Part shown: positions 11,471 to 22,259 of the stretch, piece after piece
Position numbering within the stretch: position 1 is the first letter of the stretch
How the letters are laid out: every line of letters begins with the position of its first letter
NCBI GenBank assembly: GCA_021234155.1
Contig: JAJEKV010000284.1
Location: forward strand, 60,001 to 124,000
From: Isoetes taiwanensis
Lineage: Eukaryota > Streptophyta > Lycopodiopsida > Isoetales > Isoetaceae
Direction: 5' to 3'
DNA length: 64,000 nucleotides
Made by a program: the position numbers and the translations under genes
The notes under the pieces: model-generated
The model's database searches: none
The model's input: only the letters and a program-made list of their open reading frames with translations
Told to the model about the DNA's origin: nothing

Positions 11471-11830
11471 GTGCCTAGAGGAATTACTGCAGAAAATCCT
11501 CACTTGATGATCTGTGATGGCCATGGATCACATGTGAACCTAAAAATCATCCAACATGCCAAGAAAATTGGCTTGCATGTATTTAGACTACCACCACATA
11601 CTTCTTACAAGCTTCAACCTTCAAGGAAGCAGCCTTCAAGGATCTTAGATTCAGATACATGAGGGATCAGGACCAAATTCTTGAGTGAAGACATGGCAAC
11701 ATTGGTCTCTGCTACACTTAGGCAATCATTGAGTGTTAACAAAAGCAGGATTTTCTAAAATAGGCATATGGCCATGGAAAATGGCTGTGTAACCTGAGCC
11801 TATTGCTGAAAATTTGCTTGTAAGAATATG
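11471..11830 (+). pseudogene. pogo-like DDE transposase remnant
   Basis: The frame from 11471 reads NPHLMICDGHGSHVNLKII, then GLHVFRLPPHTSYKLQPS. DGHxSH is the second catalytic Asp motif of DDE_1 (pogo/Tigger-type) transposases and LPPHTSYKLQPLD is their usual next block. After a frame break another frame gives LTKAGFSKIGIWPWKMAV, which resembles the C-terminal GF-x-KTGIWP motif. The N-terminal HTH/CENP-B part and the last catalytic residue are not seen. Stops and frameshifts show it is dead. The neighbouring GGACCA palindromes may belong to the same element. Confidence 0.7.
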
Positions 11831-11839
11831 ATATGGTGG

Positions 11840-13190
11840 TTTAATATGATATGGTGGTTCAAAGGCAAAGCTACCTAAGGACTCAATGATGCAGGACTTG
11901 TATAAAAAAAAACAGATAGTAGGAAAAGTTAGAGATCAAATCTGCTATTTAATCAAATTTGGAAAATTGTCTGATAAATAGATGTAGAGTGAACATTTGA
12001 TTGCTAAAAACTGCTATATTAGAAAAAGTTAGAGATAAATCTGCTATCTAATCAAATCTGGAAAATTATCTGATAAATAGAGAGTGGACATTTGGTTGCT
12101 AAAAACTACTGAACTGAAAGCAAGAACATCATACAACTTAGCAAAACAGCATAAGGACCACATTATATACATTAGGAAAATAGAAGTTAGGAGGAAATAG
12201 CTAATAGAAAATCACATATTTGCATACTAAAGTTTTGAAATGAAATTGAATTGACTAACTAAATCCAGAAGGGAAGAATGATGGAAACAAATGATTAAGA
12301 AAACAACGTTAATGGATCTCTAGATTTACCTATTGAAAAGAGAACAGATCCTATCTCAACTAGATCAAATAATTTTGGATAAGCTAAAAATGGAGTACAA
12401 TAATAAAGAAATTCCTTAGATAAAAACTCAATAGTCCAAGCATAAAGTCATATCATGCAGGGGAAAGAATACCCTGTGGATATCAACAAAAATCCCTAAG
12501 CACGGACAAGACATTCATATGTATGGGAACAAGGTGTGAGAACAAGATATAAATGAAAAAGACAAAAAATGATGACATGGCAAGCGTCACCTTACAATGG
12601 GAGGTGGCAAATTGAGTTATGTGAAGATTCAAGTTACGATGCTGGGGCGGCCATTCCAGTCATGCAAGGAGTCATTCGTTTTCGATTAGTTTCTTACCTA
12701 TATCTTGTAAAAACCATCCATTGAGATAACATCTAGAGAGAAAAGAAAAGAAATGACATGACCACAAAGAGGAGGCAACTGTTAGCATCACTCAAAGCCA
12801 AGAAACCAAACATAAAAAGATGGACACATCTGAGCACAAAAAGAGAGTTGGATGTACATTGGGGCTTGCCATTTAAGGGTAAATCTACCAGTGTCAAGGG
12901 GAATAGAAGAAGCAAAATAACTATTATAAGCATGACTCCAGCGGCAAAGGATGTGGGAAACACAAAAGATGTAGAAATAGCAAAGTTAGGGCCTTTCCAA
13001 AAGCTAATTAACCCAGTAGAAGAAAACAAAGAAGTAGTTGGATCTTCAAGGAACCTTTATAGATAGCTAATCATGGCAGAATCAAAGCTATAAAAGTAAG
13101 ATACTGAGAATAACATAGGACTTACGTCATATAGAAAGGGCATATAAGGACTCTTAGAAAATCGTGTAAATGTATAGAAGAGTCTCAAAG
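11840..13190. other. Repetitive A-rich DNA, no gene
   Basis: A direct repeat covers about 11925-12000 and 12013-12085 (shared words gttagagat, tctgctat, tctgataaatag). A 102-residue frame at 12758-13066 is Lys-rich and matches nothing I know; A-rich composition explains it. Confidence 0.5.
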
Positions 13191-13191
13191 A

Positions 13192-13440
13192 AACAAGTCC
13201 AAGGCACATGTCGGTTAATAATGGTTTTCTAAGAAAAAAGGAAGAACGGCCTTTTACCTACATTGAAGTCCAGACAGAGAAGCTACTAGATTATATACAT
13301 CAGGCTACTTATGAAAACAAGTCCAAGGTACATGTGGAATAATGTTGATTTTATAAGAAAAAGAAGGAAAGGCATTTACGTATTTTGAAGTCTAGATATG
13401 GAAGTCAAGAGATCATATACATTAAGAGACTCTATGTATC
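13192..13440. repeat. Diverged 124-bp tandem duplication
   Basis: Units start at 13192 and 13316 with aacaagtccaaggcacatg and aacaagtccaaggtacatg, and share the order TTTTATAAGAAAAA, TGAAGTC(T/C)AGA and ATCATATACAT-like words. Divergence is moderate. Confidence 0.7.
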
Positions 13441-13628
13441 AAACAAACAACATCATATGGCCGAAGTGACGTGGCTTTCTTATTGAGCGTTAAAAAAATC
13501 AAGTACAATAGTAGAACAGTAACAATGAATGGCCAAAATATAACAAAGGCTAAACATATTTAAAACCCCGGAACTAGACAATCACCAAGGGTCTTACCAA
13601 GTAAGAAGTAAAGCCATACAAACTCAAT

Positions 13629-13699
13629 GTCCGAAATCTTATCAACTGGACTAAAAACCCCGCCCTTTCAGGGTTTTGGGGAAAACCATGAAGATAAAA
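13629..13699 (-). repeat. Hairpin motif shared with 58.5 kb
   Basis: Read on the minus strand, the segment runs TTATCTTCATGGTTTTCC, CCAAAACCCTGAAAGGGCGG, GGTTTTTAGTCC, then GTTGATAAGATTTCGG. It aligns over about 60 bp with 58541-58611 on the plus strand. CCCTGAAAGGG can form a small stem-loop and TTATC can pair with GATAA. It could be a conserved stretch of an LTR leader, but no coding part is adjacent. Confidence 0.65.
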
Positions 13700-13720
13700 A
13701 ATGGACTAAGAGCAATATAA

Positions 13721-13990
13721 TAAAAGATGATAAAATCTGAACGAGAATCAATATGTCGGATGGTCTTTATGCGCCAGCAGACTCTCAAAATACACCCAAC
13801 TCCAAGAAATTCAGTGTCGACACGCTCCCATATCATCTCAATTGCAAAAAAAGAGTAATTGTTCTTATTGCACTAAGAACAAAGCCTAGAGAGTGATATT
13901 GTTGATGAAAATAAGATCCGAGACTAGCAGCAATATGTCAAATGATCTCTATATGTCGGCAGACTACCACGCCAAGCATCAATGCTGCCA
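13721..13990. repeat. Diverged ~185-bp duplication
   Basis: Two related stretches share aatatgtcggatggtcttta / aatatgtcaaatgatctcta, gcagact and ccaactccaa words, about 185 bp apart. Old tandem duplication. Confidence 0.55.
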
Positions 13991-14167
13991 ACTCCAACAA
14001 ACGCCAAAAACCAATAGAAGAACCTGCATGCTAGCCACATTCTCAAAGAAAGACACCAGTTAAAAAATCATAAGAGATGAAAAGTATGTAAACCTAGAGC
14101 AAAGTCAAAAGAGCACAAGAAAAATGAAATACAGAAATGAAATATGAAAAAAAAATATGATATGGAC

Positions 14168-14314
14168 AGGGAAGAACATCCGCTTCGCTAGAAGATACTC
14201 ATGCAAGCTCGAGCGGGGAAGAACATCCATCCAAAGAACAAGAATACTAAGACGGGGAAGAGCATCCACCTAGCCAGGATAAACAACTGCAAACTAGTGT
14301 GGGGAAGATCATCC
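14168..14314 (+). repeat. GGGGAAGANCATCC repeats (x4)
   Basis: Four copies start at about 14168, 14215, 14254 and 14301 (spacing 47, 39, 47), each followed by a pyrimidine-rich CGCT/ATCC/ACCT/GCCC word. The motif is conserved while the spacers are not. Confidence 0.75.
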
Positions 14315-15059
14315 GCCCATGCAAAAGGAAACTAGAATGAAAAGACAAAAAGACATGCGTCAAGAAATTCAGCAAATGCGTAATCAAGACATGGAGATAT
14401 AAGAAAGGGTAGAGAGGGAAGGAAACTAGAAACAAGAAGAAGAAAAAGAAAGAAAGAGAACGCTCAAGGAGAAGGCCGGAATGGATAGGAAGACAATGAA
14501 AATATATAGAGAAATAGAAGAAAAAAGGGAAAAAAATCCAATAAAAATAGGCCAATGATATGTCGTCTTCCCAAGAATGATGGTTCTATGATGACATAGA
14601 ACCATTGCAATCTACGTACAAACATATACTTACAAAATCACTCATTAACCAGGTTTATCTAAGCTGATTACTATCATTAGTGTAATTAATAACAATGTAC
14701 CTAGCTAGCAAACAAAGAGGCCTGGCCTCCATCACTGCTGCAGATCACTTATAGCATATACCAACCATCTAGCACATCACCTAATAGGCAGTACACCGTA
14801 TTATAGCCCAATAAATACCTTTGTTTTAATTGCCCAAAGTAAGCAAAGATAAACACACATTAAACTCTTGAGTATTAACACTACAATGTAACCCTCTATA
14901 AAACTAAAACATCAGATCTGAAAGCCTAACTATATATTACCATTATTTCTTAAGCCAGTAAGCAAGCAATATGTTCCCTTTTTTCAATCAAAAGGCTAGC
15001 TTTACCATTATAAAACCATAAAAAACATCTATAACTAACACTAAAAGGGATCATCAACC

Positions 15060-15430
15060 ATAAGCGACATCGAGACAACGTTCAACTATGACTTGACGTC
15101 TTTCAACGACGTCCAACATCATTCAACGACAATTAGAAGGCCTGATCATGACGTGTCATGACAGTTTGCGCGGCCTGCTGATGTTGCCAAGCTAGTAGGC
15201 CTACATGTGCCACGTGCATAAGACGTCGTCCAACGACGTCCGTAGAAGAATACTGACGTGGCAAAGTTGGCCGCCATGTCATGCCTCTGTGGATATGATG
15301 TCGTTAGACGACGTTGAAATGTCAAAAAACGACGTGTATTTTTGGCGGGAACCATTTTCCTTATTTATCTTCATTCCATTATTTCTTTGGTGAACTTCCT
15401 GGCGAGTTTTTGGCGCCTGCGTGATTTTAC
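15060..15430. promoter_or_regulatory. ACGT-core motif cluster plus E2F-like site
   Basis: About a dozen ACGT or GACG(T) cores occur in 300 bp, including TGACGTC, CGACGTC, GCCACGTGC (G-box) and several AACGACGT. At about 15341 TTTTTGGCGGGAACC matches the E2F site TTTGGCGGGAA, and a second TTTTTGGCGCC follows near 15406. Plant bZIP factors bind ACGT cores and E2F/DP binds the second. The cluster may instead be subterminal repeats of a transposon. No gene start was found just downstream, so regulation is only inferred. Confidence 0.4.
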
Positions 15431-15685
15431 TTATAAGCTGATAAGCTCTTAATTACCTTAGATAAGATGATTAAAGAAAAATTGGATGAGCATAATAGGT
15501 AGGTGAGGCTAGTAGACTAAGGGAAGAAAAGCAAGCTGAGAAGAAAAAAATTCAAGCTCAAAAAAAAAAAAAAACAAAATGCCAAAGAGCATGCGCCGAA
15601 GGTAAGGTTGGAGGCCAAGGCCCCGAGGGAGGTAGAAAAGAATGCAAAAGAATGCTAAAAAAGGTTAAAGTAAAATGCCAAGAGA

Positions 15686-15916
15686 ATGAGGATTGTATTA
15701 TTCCATGAAAGTGGGGAAAGTGGTGAGAGGAAATTAATAATTGATCAAATTTTTGGACATTCTAAGCCTTTTCGAAAGGAGATAATTGAGGCTAGAAGAA
15801 GGGCAAAGATGAAGCTACTGTTGAGAAGGGGTCATGCCCCTAAAGCACATGATCTTGCTGGGCCAACACAAATTGTCAACAATCTGGATGACCATGAGGG
15901 CGAGGAAGAGCACTAA
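15686..15916 (+). CDS. Unrecognised 76-aa basic/acidic ORF
   Basis: A 76-codon frame with a basic middle (EARRRAKMKLLLRRGHAP) and an acidic tail (DDHEGEEEH). I recognise no family. It is preceded by A-rich, Lys-coding sequence and could be the 3' part of a longer decayed frame. Confidence 0.25.
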   Translation: MRIVLFHESGESGERKLIIDQIFGHSKPFRKEIIEARRRAKMKLLLRRGHAPKAHDLAGPTQIVNNLDDHEGEEEH

Positions 15917-16280
15917 CATTCACTATGAAAATTCAGCATTCAGCATGTCAACATGACCATGTCAATATTCACTATGAAAATTCAGCATGTAACTTAGTGA
16001 ATAGCCAAGAAACATATGAAGCTTCAGATAACCCTTGCTTGACATGTAGCCTTAAAGAGACTCATTAATGCTCATGGGATGAGCGAAGAATGAAAAAGAA
16101 GAAGGTAAACATGCCTATGTCATTTGAAAATGCAGTTGAATTTTGGACTGAACCTGATGCCTATCATGGTAGGGATGTTGGGGACTCCCACCACTCCTAT
16201 TTTTTATGATGATTTTGAAGATGTTGGAATAGAAAAGAAAGCCAGATGATCTTTATAGGGAGAAGCGGAGGTTCACTTGA

Positions 16281-17360
16281 AGAAGTTGAGAGTTCGTGTG
16301 CTATTTAAGATTAATCCAGGTGTATGTGCATAGGTAGGTTCTCTATGTTTGTGGATTCCTCTGGATAATCACATGCCTCTGCGTGCTACTGTACATCCAT
16401 TGACTCAGCGACATTGGAGGCTTGCTGGTATTCTCACAGTTGGTGCTTGGTATGAGGCTGGACACTTGTTGCGTTGGGATGGCTTTCAGACTAAGTTTAT
16501 GCTATCTCAATGAAACAGAGCTCTGTGGCAAAAGCTGGCTGACATTCTGCCAGTCGCTCCTTCACAACTAGTTCATGTGCCTATTTGGACTGGTCCCCAA
16601 AATGTTAATGCACAACATCTTGTGCATTCATTATATCAAAATCTGGTTGATATTGACATTGTTCCCCCTCAGGCTAGTTGGCAGCTCCGCTTTCCCCTCC
16701 TCAATGGAAGCGTATGTGGTCCTGGGTCTGGAATAAATTGCTTCATCCCAAAGTTTCTGCCTTATGGTGGCAACTCCTTCACAAATATCTACGGGTTAAT
16801 GTGCGGGTTCATAAGTTTGATTTGCGCATTTCAGAACTCTGCCCACTGTGTAAGTGACAAATTGAGAGTTTCGAGCATTGCTTCTTTCTATGTGACGAAG
16901 TTCAACCAGTTTGGTCATGGTTACTATCTATCTTCCATGTGGCCTTGACTAGTCAGTAGGTGCTTCTCGCCTTCCACTTGGAATAGCTTGCAGCAACAGG
17001 CTTTCCACTTAGCTTCAGGCTAGTTGTTGTGATCTATTTGGAAAGGAAGGCGGTTGTGCATCTTCAAAGGCTTATCAATTAGTGTTGACCAAGTTCTTCA
17101 CGAGGTGCAAGATAGATTGGTGAAGGCATACCTATGTTCTCAGCTTGCTTCTGAGAAAAAACGTTTGATTTTTGAGGAATATTTGGGTATCTTATCTTAT
17201 GCATAGACAGATGGCTGCACTCAGTGGATTATCTTTGTCTGCTGAGATTTTATTCCTGTCTCTGCAATTATGTGTGTACTTCTTTTGGAATATTGAATAA
17301 GAGTTTGTCATCCTTCAAAAAAGAAGGGGGAGGGGGGGGTGGGAAAGAGAGAAGTTGAGA
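16281..17360 (+). mobile_element. 5'-truncated LINE (family A) with target-site duplication
   Basis: The 11-bp direct repeat AGAAGTTGAGA flanks the insert (16281-16291 and 17350-17360). Immediately inside the left copy the frame reads VRVLFKINPG, then LWIPLDNHMPLRATVHPL, TQRHWRLAGILTVGAWYEAG and HLLRW, homologous to the copies at 2.6 and 7.9 kb. In-frame stops and a frame shift follow. The 3' end is GTTTGTCATCCTTCAAAAAA, then a purine-rich tail. This is a dead, 5'-truncated insertion whose TSD still survives. Confidence 0.8.
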
Positions 17361-17701
17361 ATGTAAGCATCCATTGCTTTCAATTTTGTTTTTTCACTCA
17401 AGCCAATTTTGTATACATGTAAAGGCTTAAATCTAATGAATGTGTTGGATTATAATAATTAGAATGAATTGTTTTGTTTGGGGCAGCATGTTTATGTCTT
17501 AACAAATGACAAATCAAATGCATAAGTTAAACTAATTTGCTATTATTTATGTACAAGTTGTGTTGCTGCAAGAAGAATTTGTTGATGTAAAACGTAAGCA
17601 ATTATCATCAAGTTTGGACTAGTTACTCTCCTATTCCAATTTTTTCATGGCAGAGGTGATCCTCTGCCCATTCCCCACTAACATATTTGTTGATTTTGCA
17701 G

Positions 17702-17757
17702 CTGGGATGTTTAGAAGTGGCCAGCAATGCTACAGGGGTTCAACTCCCTCATCCCAG
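17702..17757 (+). other. tRNA-like 56-nt hairpin (remnant)
   Basis: CTGGGAT (17702-17708) pairs perfectly with ATCCCAG (17751-17757) as a 7-bp acceptor-like stem. Just before the 3' arm, GGGGTTCAACTCCCT resembles a T arm with a B-box (GGTTCAANTCC). The interior is about 16 nt too short for a full tRNA and no anticodon arm can be drawn. It may be a truncated tRNA or a tRNA-derived SINE piece. Confidence 0.35.
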
Positions 17758-17839
17758 TAGGTACATTTGGCCTTTACAAGGATGTAGAGTACTTGAATGA
17801 GCTAGCATGTCCAGAATTGGAATGCAATAGTAGGTAAAT

Positions 17840-18800
17840 GCTCTGCTGCAATTGTAATTTAATATAAGTTCATAGGTTAAACATGCACTGAATTAGAAAG
17901 ATTGTTAATTGTTACACAAGGCCCCCAAAAATTAACTCGCATTCATAATCATTATGGAAACTAGTATAATGATGGTTTTTAATACATGCAACTCGTAATC
18001 TCAATGAAAATTAGATGACTTTCATGGTCTTGTAATATCACTACTAGTTTGATCATAGTTCTTATACTAATTATATATCTTACACTAGTTTCTTAAAATT
18101 ATTGCTAGTTTAGGAGGTGATTTTTGAGCCTACATTGTCAATATTATAATCTAAGATGATTTTACATACTAGTTAGCATGATCAGATACATGGTTTTAAC
18201 CTGGTTTCAATCCTCTCAAGTTTTTCTTATTAGTTCAAAAACCACATTTGATTTTGGAAGTGTGTTATATGTTTTTGGCACATGCTCATTTACTATGCAT
18301 GTTAGTAGTCTATTATATTGTTTTACGTTGTTGTCTTTTTGATATATTTGTTTCAATCCTTAAAGTCATTATAGACTTTAAGCATAATTTCTTATATTAA
18401 CTAGTAATTCTAACTATTATATCTATTTTTGCACTACTTTTAGAGTATGATCCTTTTTAAACTCAAACAATATTCATATCCATTGTACCATTTAGCAACA
18501 AGGCAATAGATGTTCAGATAATTAACTTCACTTGAGCAGCAACTTAGAACAAAACATGCTTCACTTTCATGCAATAAAATAGAGTTACGAGAAATGCAAA
18601 AACAAACTTGAATTCAAAGCATGATCTAATTGCATCTATTCACATTATATTAACAACCGTGGGAATGGAGCCGGCTTGTCTTTGGCTGAATGTAGATGCC
18701 TAGTTAGCAGTTCTTATTTATCCTCTCAAATCTAGTCGGATCATCAACAAATCATACAAGCTCTATGAAGCACAATTTCATTAATTTTGGACTTCTCGCA
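17840..18800. other. AT-rich DNA with no visible feature
   Basis: Long AT-rich stretch with short frames only. I see no repeats, hairpins or homology. Confidence 0.5.
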
Positions 18801-19038
18801 AGTCCACAAATATCTCAAATGGTCAATAGTGCGTCTAATATGGGGTTTTCCGCACTGAAAAATGAAGGTTTGACCTCAGAAAATGTGCTTTGATTGTGGT
18901 TTGGGGTGACGAATGACCATGATAGATTCCTTGGGTTAAGGCGAAACGATTGCCCATCATTGAATCCTTGGGAAAAAGAATCCTTGGGGAAGGCGAAATG
19001 GTTGATGCAGGTGACTTGCATGACAAAAGGTGTCCCCC

Positions 19039-19131
19039 AACTGGGCGGGCGCCCAAGTTGTCCTAAGGGGTGGTCACCACAATGGCCCGCAAAAATTCCC
19101 ATAAGGGCCAAACTAGGCGGGCGCCCAATTT
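19039..19131. repeat. Two GGGCG-CGCCC palindromes
   Basis: An imperfect palindrome at 19039-19060 (caactgggcgggc, then gcccaagttg) and a second at 19110-19131 (aaactaggcgggc, then gcccaattt) are about 71 bp apart, the same spacing as one step of the array at 20.4-21.0 kb. Confidence 0.75.
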
Positions 19132-19479
19132 GCCCTCGGAGGTGGTGATTCGACAAATATGTAGTTATAATATTGTGTTTTGAAAATATTATATTTTCAA
19201 GGTGTAAGTTTTTACTTCCCATGAATTTTGGTTGGTGAAAGAACCTAGATCAATGATATATAATGAAAATATAAAACTCTAACAAAAAAGGAAGGAGACC
19301 CCTAAATGTCACTACTTGATTTCAAACTCAAGCCCTAGGATATATAACCCAAAGCCTTCACCAACAAGCCAATATGTTATAGCTTATTTATATTATTTAA
19401 CAATACTCAAAACAAGTAACAATTAACAGGACAATAAAAATTATTCTAAACCTAAAACTAAACCTAAATCTAAAGAACA

Positions 19480-19671
19480 ATGGCGGCGACGGCAGCGGCT
19501 CCTTCATCCTCTTCTCTGCCTCCTTCGTCCTTCATCTTCTTCATTCCCTTCTCTTCTCTTCTGGCTTGGCGAATGGCTGAACGAAATAGAGAAGGTGGAT
19601 ATGATTTTGCAGCTGGCGGTGAACAAGGTTACGATGGATTTGGGATGGGAATACACCTTCATTTCAACTAG
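19480..19671 (+). CDS. Possible first exon, unassigned
   Basis: ATGGCGGCGACGGCAGCGGC at 19480 starts MAATAAAPSSSSLPPSSFIF, an Ala/Ser-rich opening typical of plant genes, with a hydrophobic run that could be a transit or signal segment. A TTTTGCAG at about 19604-19611 could be a splice site. No conserved domain is seen. Weak candidate. Confidence 0.3.
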   Translation: MAATAAAPSSSSLPPSSFIFFIPFSSLLAWRMAERNREGGYDFAAGGEQGYDGFGMGIHLHFN

Positions 19672-20279
19672 ATGGATCGGGCTTTGCGGTTTGTATGCAG
19701 AGGTAAAACTTCATGAGTTGCAAAATAAAATACTCTACTTCTCCTTTTTCAATGACAAGGTGTGGAGCTGGGCTCGGCCTCGGCTATGATCTTACGCATG
19801 TCCCTTTATTTGGTTTGATATTCAAGGATGCGCCACATGCTAATCTTTCTACCTTACGTTTTCGAATGTATCAAATACAATATGAAAACATAGACAATGT
19901 AAACTTCTTTTGTATCTTCCGAATCTTCTAAATATTATGTATCTTCGTTTCAAATGCTTGGAAACTTCTACAATATCAAAACATAGACAAAAGATCCGCA
20001 TACATAGACAAAAAGATAGAAAGATTCAAATTACGTAAAAGTAGATATGTTTTCAAGGGAGTTCGTGGTCCTTCGGTTTGGTTTATTCTTCCGTTTGGTT
20101 TCTTGTTGCGTGAACATCCAAGAATACCGCAGCTAGTATTTAAAGCAGAGTGTGAATAAATGCCGCCAGCCCGGTTTAGAAATGTTGCCACTCGAACTTG
20201 GGCGGCGGGTCCGATTTAAAAGCGTAAACAGGAAGAAACAGAACACGTGAAGAACTACCGGCAAAGACCCTAAAATCCG

Positions 20280-20380
20280 TCACCACGAAATTGGGCGATC
20301 ACTCTGAAATTGGGCGATCGCCCGATTTAAAGCTGACTTGAAGAAACAAGTGCACAAACTGGGCGACCGCCCTATTTGTA
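20280..20380. repeat. Diverged GGGCGATCGCCC palindromes flanking the array
   Basis: A half site (aaattgggcgatc) lies at 20288, a near-full palindrome (gaaattgggcgatcgcccga) at 20306, and a third (aaactgggcgaccgccctat) near 20357. Spacing is irregular, so these lie outside the regular 231-bp array. Confidence 0.75.
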
Positions 20381-20429
20381 GAATATGCAATTTTTTTTGT
20401 TATTTCACAATTACTTTTTCACTATGATT

Positions 20430-21050
20430 AAATAGGCACAAGTCAAGGGTTGGTCTGTCACTTTATGCCTTATAAATTGGGCGACCGCGCAATTTGTAGG
20501 CCTAATGGGTGATAAGGAAAGCTAGATGCCAGTTTATGCCTTATAAATTGGGCGACCACCCAATTTGTCAGACCAATGGCAACTGTTAGTATGAAGAAGC
20601 TTGCACAAGTCAAGGGTTAGTCTGTCACTTTATGCCTTATAAATTGGGCGACCGCCCAATTTGTAGGCCTAATGGGTGACAAGGAAAATCACTTTATGCC
20701 TTATAAATTAGGCGATCGGCCAATTTGTAGGCCTAATGGGTGATAAGGAAAGCTAGATGCCAGTTTATGCCTTATAAATTGGGCGATCGCCCAATTTGTA
20801 AGATCAATGGCAACTTTTAGTATGAAGAAGCTTACACAAGTCAAGGGTTAGTCTGTCACTTTATGCCTTATAAATTGGGCGACCGCCCAATTTGTAGGCC
20901 TAATGGGTGACAAGGAAAATCACTTTATGCCTTATAAATTGGGCGATCAGCCAATTTGTAGGCCTAATGGGTGATAAGGAAAGCTAGATGCCAGTTTATG
21001 CCTTATAAATTGGGCGACCGCCCAATTTGTAAGACCAATGGCAACTGTTA
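20430..21050. repeat. 231-bp higher-order tandem array of 22-bp palindromes
   Basis: Eight 22-bp palindromes of the form AAATTGGGCG-AYCG-CCCAATTT start at 20474, 20545, 20641, 20705, 20776, 20872, 20936 and 21007. Steps are 71, 96, 64, 71, 96, 64, 71, so three palindromes with three distinct linkers make a 231-bp unit present about 2.7 times. Each palindrome is preceded by TTTATGCCTTAT. Linkers carry ggcctaatgggtgataagga (71 step), agaccaatggcaact then cacaagtcaagggttagtct (96 step), or a shortened form of the first (64 step). The copy at 20776 is a perfect palindrome centred on GCGATCGC. Confidence 0.95.
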
Positions 21051-21949
21051 GAGGAAACAACATGAAATGTTTCTTGGTATTTTTGGTGGTGGGGGTATGT
21101 AGCTGGTAGGTGGGGTAAATTGCTATCTGGAAAAAAAACGAAGCTGGACGGGCTAGATACAAGGGCCTCTAAGCTTTTTCAGAGTCTATTTCAGTGGCGC
21201 TTGAGAAGGTCTCCAAGCTTGATGGTATTTGAGAAGGACTCTTCACAAAAAATGGAATAAAAACAATAAACAAAGGAGATGCACTCACCTGTAATGGTCT
21301 TGGACACTTCAAAATATCTTAAAGGATAGTCGTCTTCTTGGAGGAGCACACAATGGAGGAGGAAGAAAAACAAGCGCCTTCTACCTTTGAAACGAGGTCC
21401 ATATATTTGAAAAACACATGCAAAAAATGTTTCATGCATAATGGACAAGTGGCATGCTCATAATGAAAGGTCCAGGGCGTATATGGTGGGCCCATAATGC
21501 GTCACAATATAAACCCCCTTTTCATGACCATTTCAGATTCAAAATAAAATCCACGTGGACCATTCACGTGAATGATAAAATTCAAAATTCAAATTTGAAT
21601 CCCCCAAACTCAATATTCCCAAAAGCTCTTCCTATCTGAAATTCAAACTTCAAATTTGAATTTCCCCCCTCAACTCAATATTCCCAAAAGTTGTTCCTAT
21701 CCATATTCCAAGCGTCTTGCCATCCACCCTTTGCGCTCGACCAGGCGCTTTACCGGAAGGTAAGTTTTGACTTTATATTAGCATATATGATGCACTAGTG
21801 TAATGTGCTGCTATTTTTGTGGTTTGTATTTCAAGGTTGAAGTTCTATTGCAATTCTAGAGTATTTTTTACTTTGATTTTAATGTGTAATGGAGCATTGA
21901 TGTCCTTTGACCAGTGCAATTCTAAGTACCAATGTTTGTCTTGGTTGAG

Positions 21950-22170
21950 TATTGCAGCATGCATTGCCATGCTAATGATAAGGTGACGAGACACGCCCTT
22001 ATGCTTCAAGATGAGGTAGGAGCTTTTATTGTTGAAATCATAAACCTAGTTGTGGTAGGGTTTGAGTATGCAAAGCATGCATTACCATCTTGATGATAAG
22101 GAGATGGGACACACCCTTAGGCTTCAAGACGAGGTATGATCTTTTGTTGTTAAAATCACATAGTTAGTTT
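21950..22170. repeat. ~115-bp duplicated exon-like block
   Basis: Two related blocks share gcatgcattgccatgctaat / gcatgcattaccatcttgat, then GATAAGG, GACACRCCCTTA and GGCTTCAAGA-type words, each ending in GAG followed by GTAGGAGC or GTATGATC, which look like splice donors. Confidence 0.6.
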
Positions 22171-22259
22171 TGGGGCTTGTCAATGAGTAGGTCGAGTTAA
22201 GCATGTTGTATGAGAAGTCCTAGTTTTTCTTGTATAATGTAATAGGGGGCCCAATCCAA

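Noticed and set aside
12733-13066. Opposed ~100-residue frames that might be a gene
   Set aside because: Low-complexity A-rich sequence, no motif, and no splice or promoter context.
14247-14555. 102-residue Phe-rich minus-strand frame resembling a membrane protein
   Set aside because: The plus strand here is simply A/G-rich (aagaaagaaag), so the hydrophobic run is compositional.
20280-21050. CRISPR-like array because of regularly spaced palindromic repeats
   Set aside because: Linkers are themselves repeated in a 231-bp order, not unique spacers, and the genome is plant nuclear.
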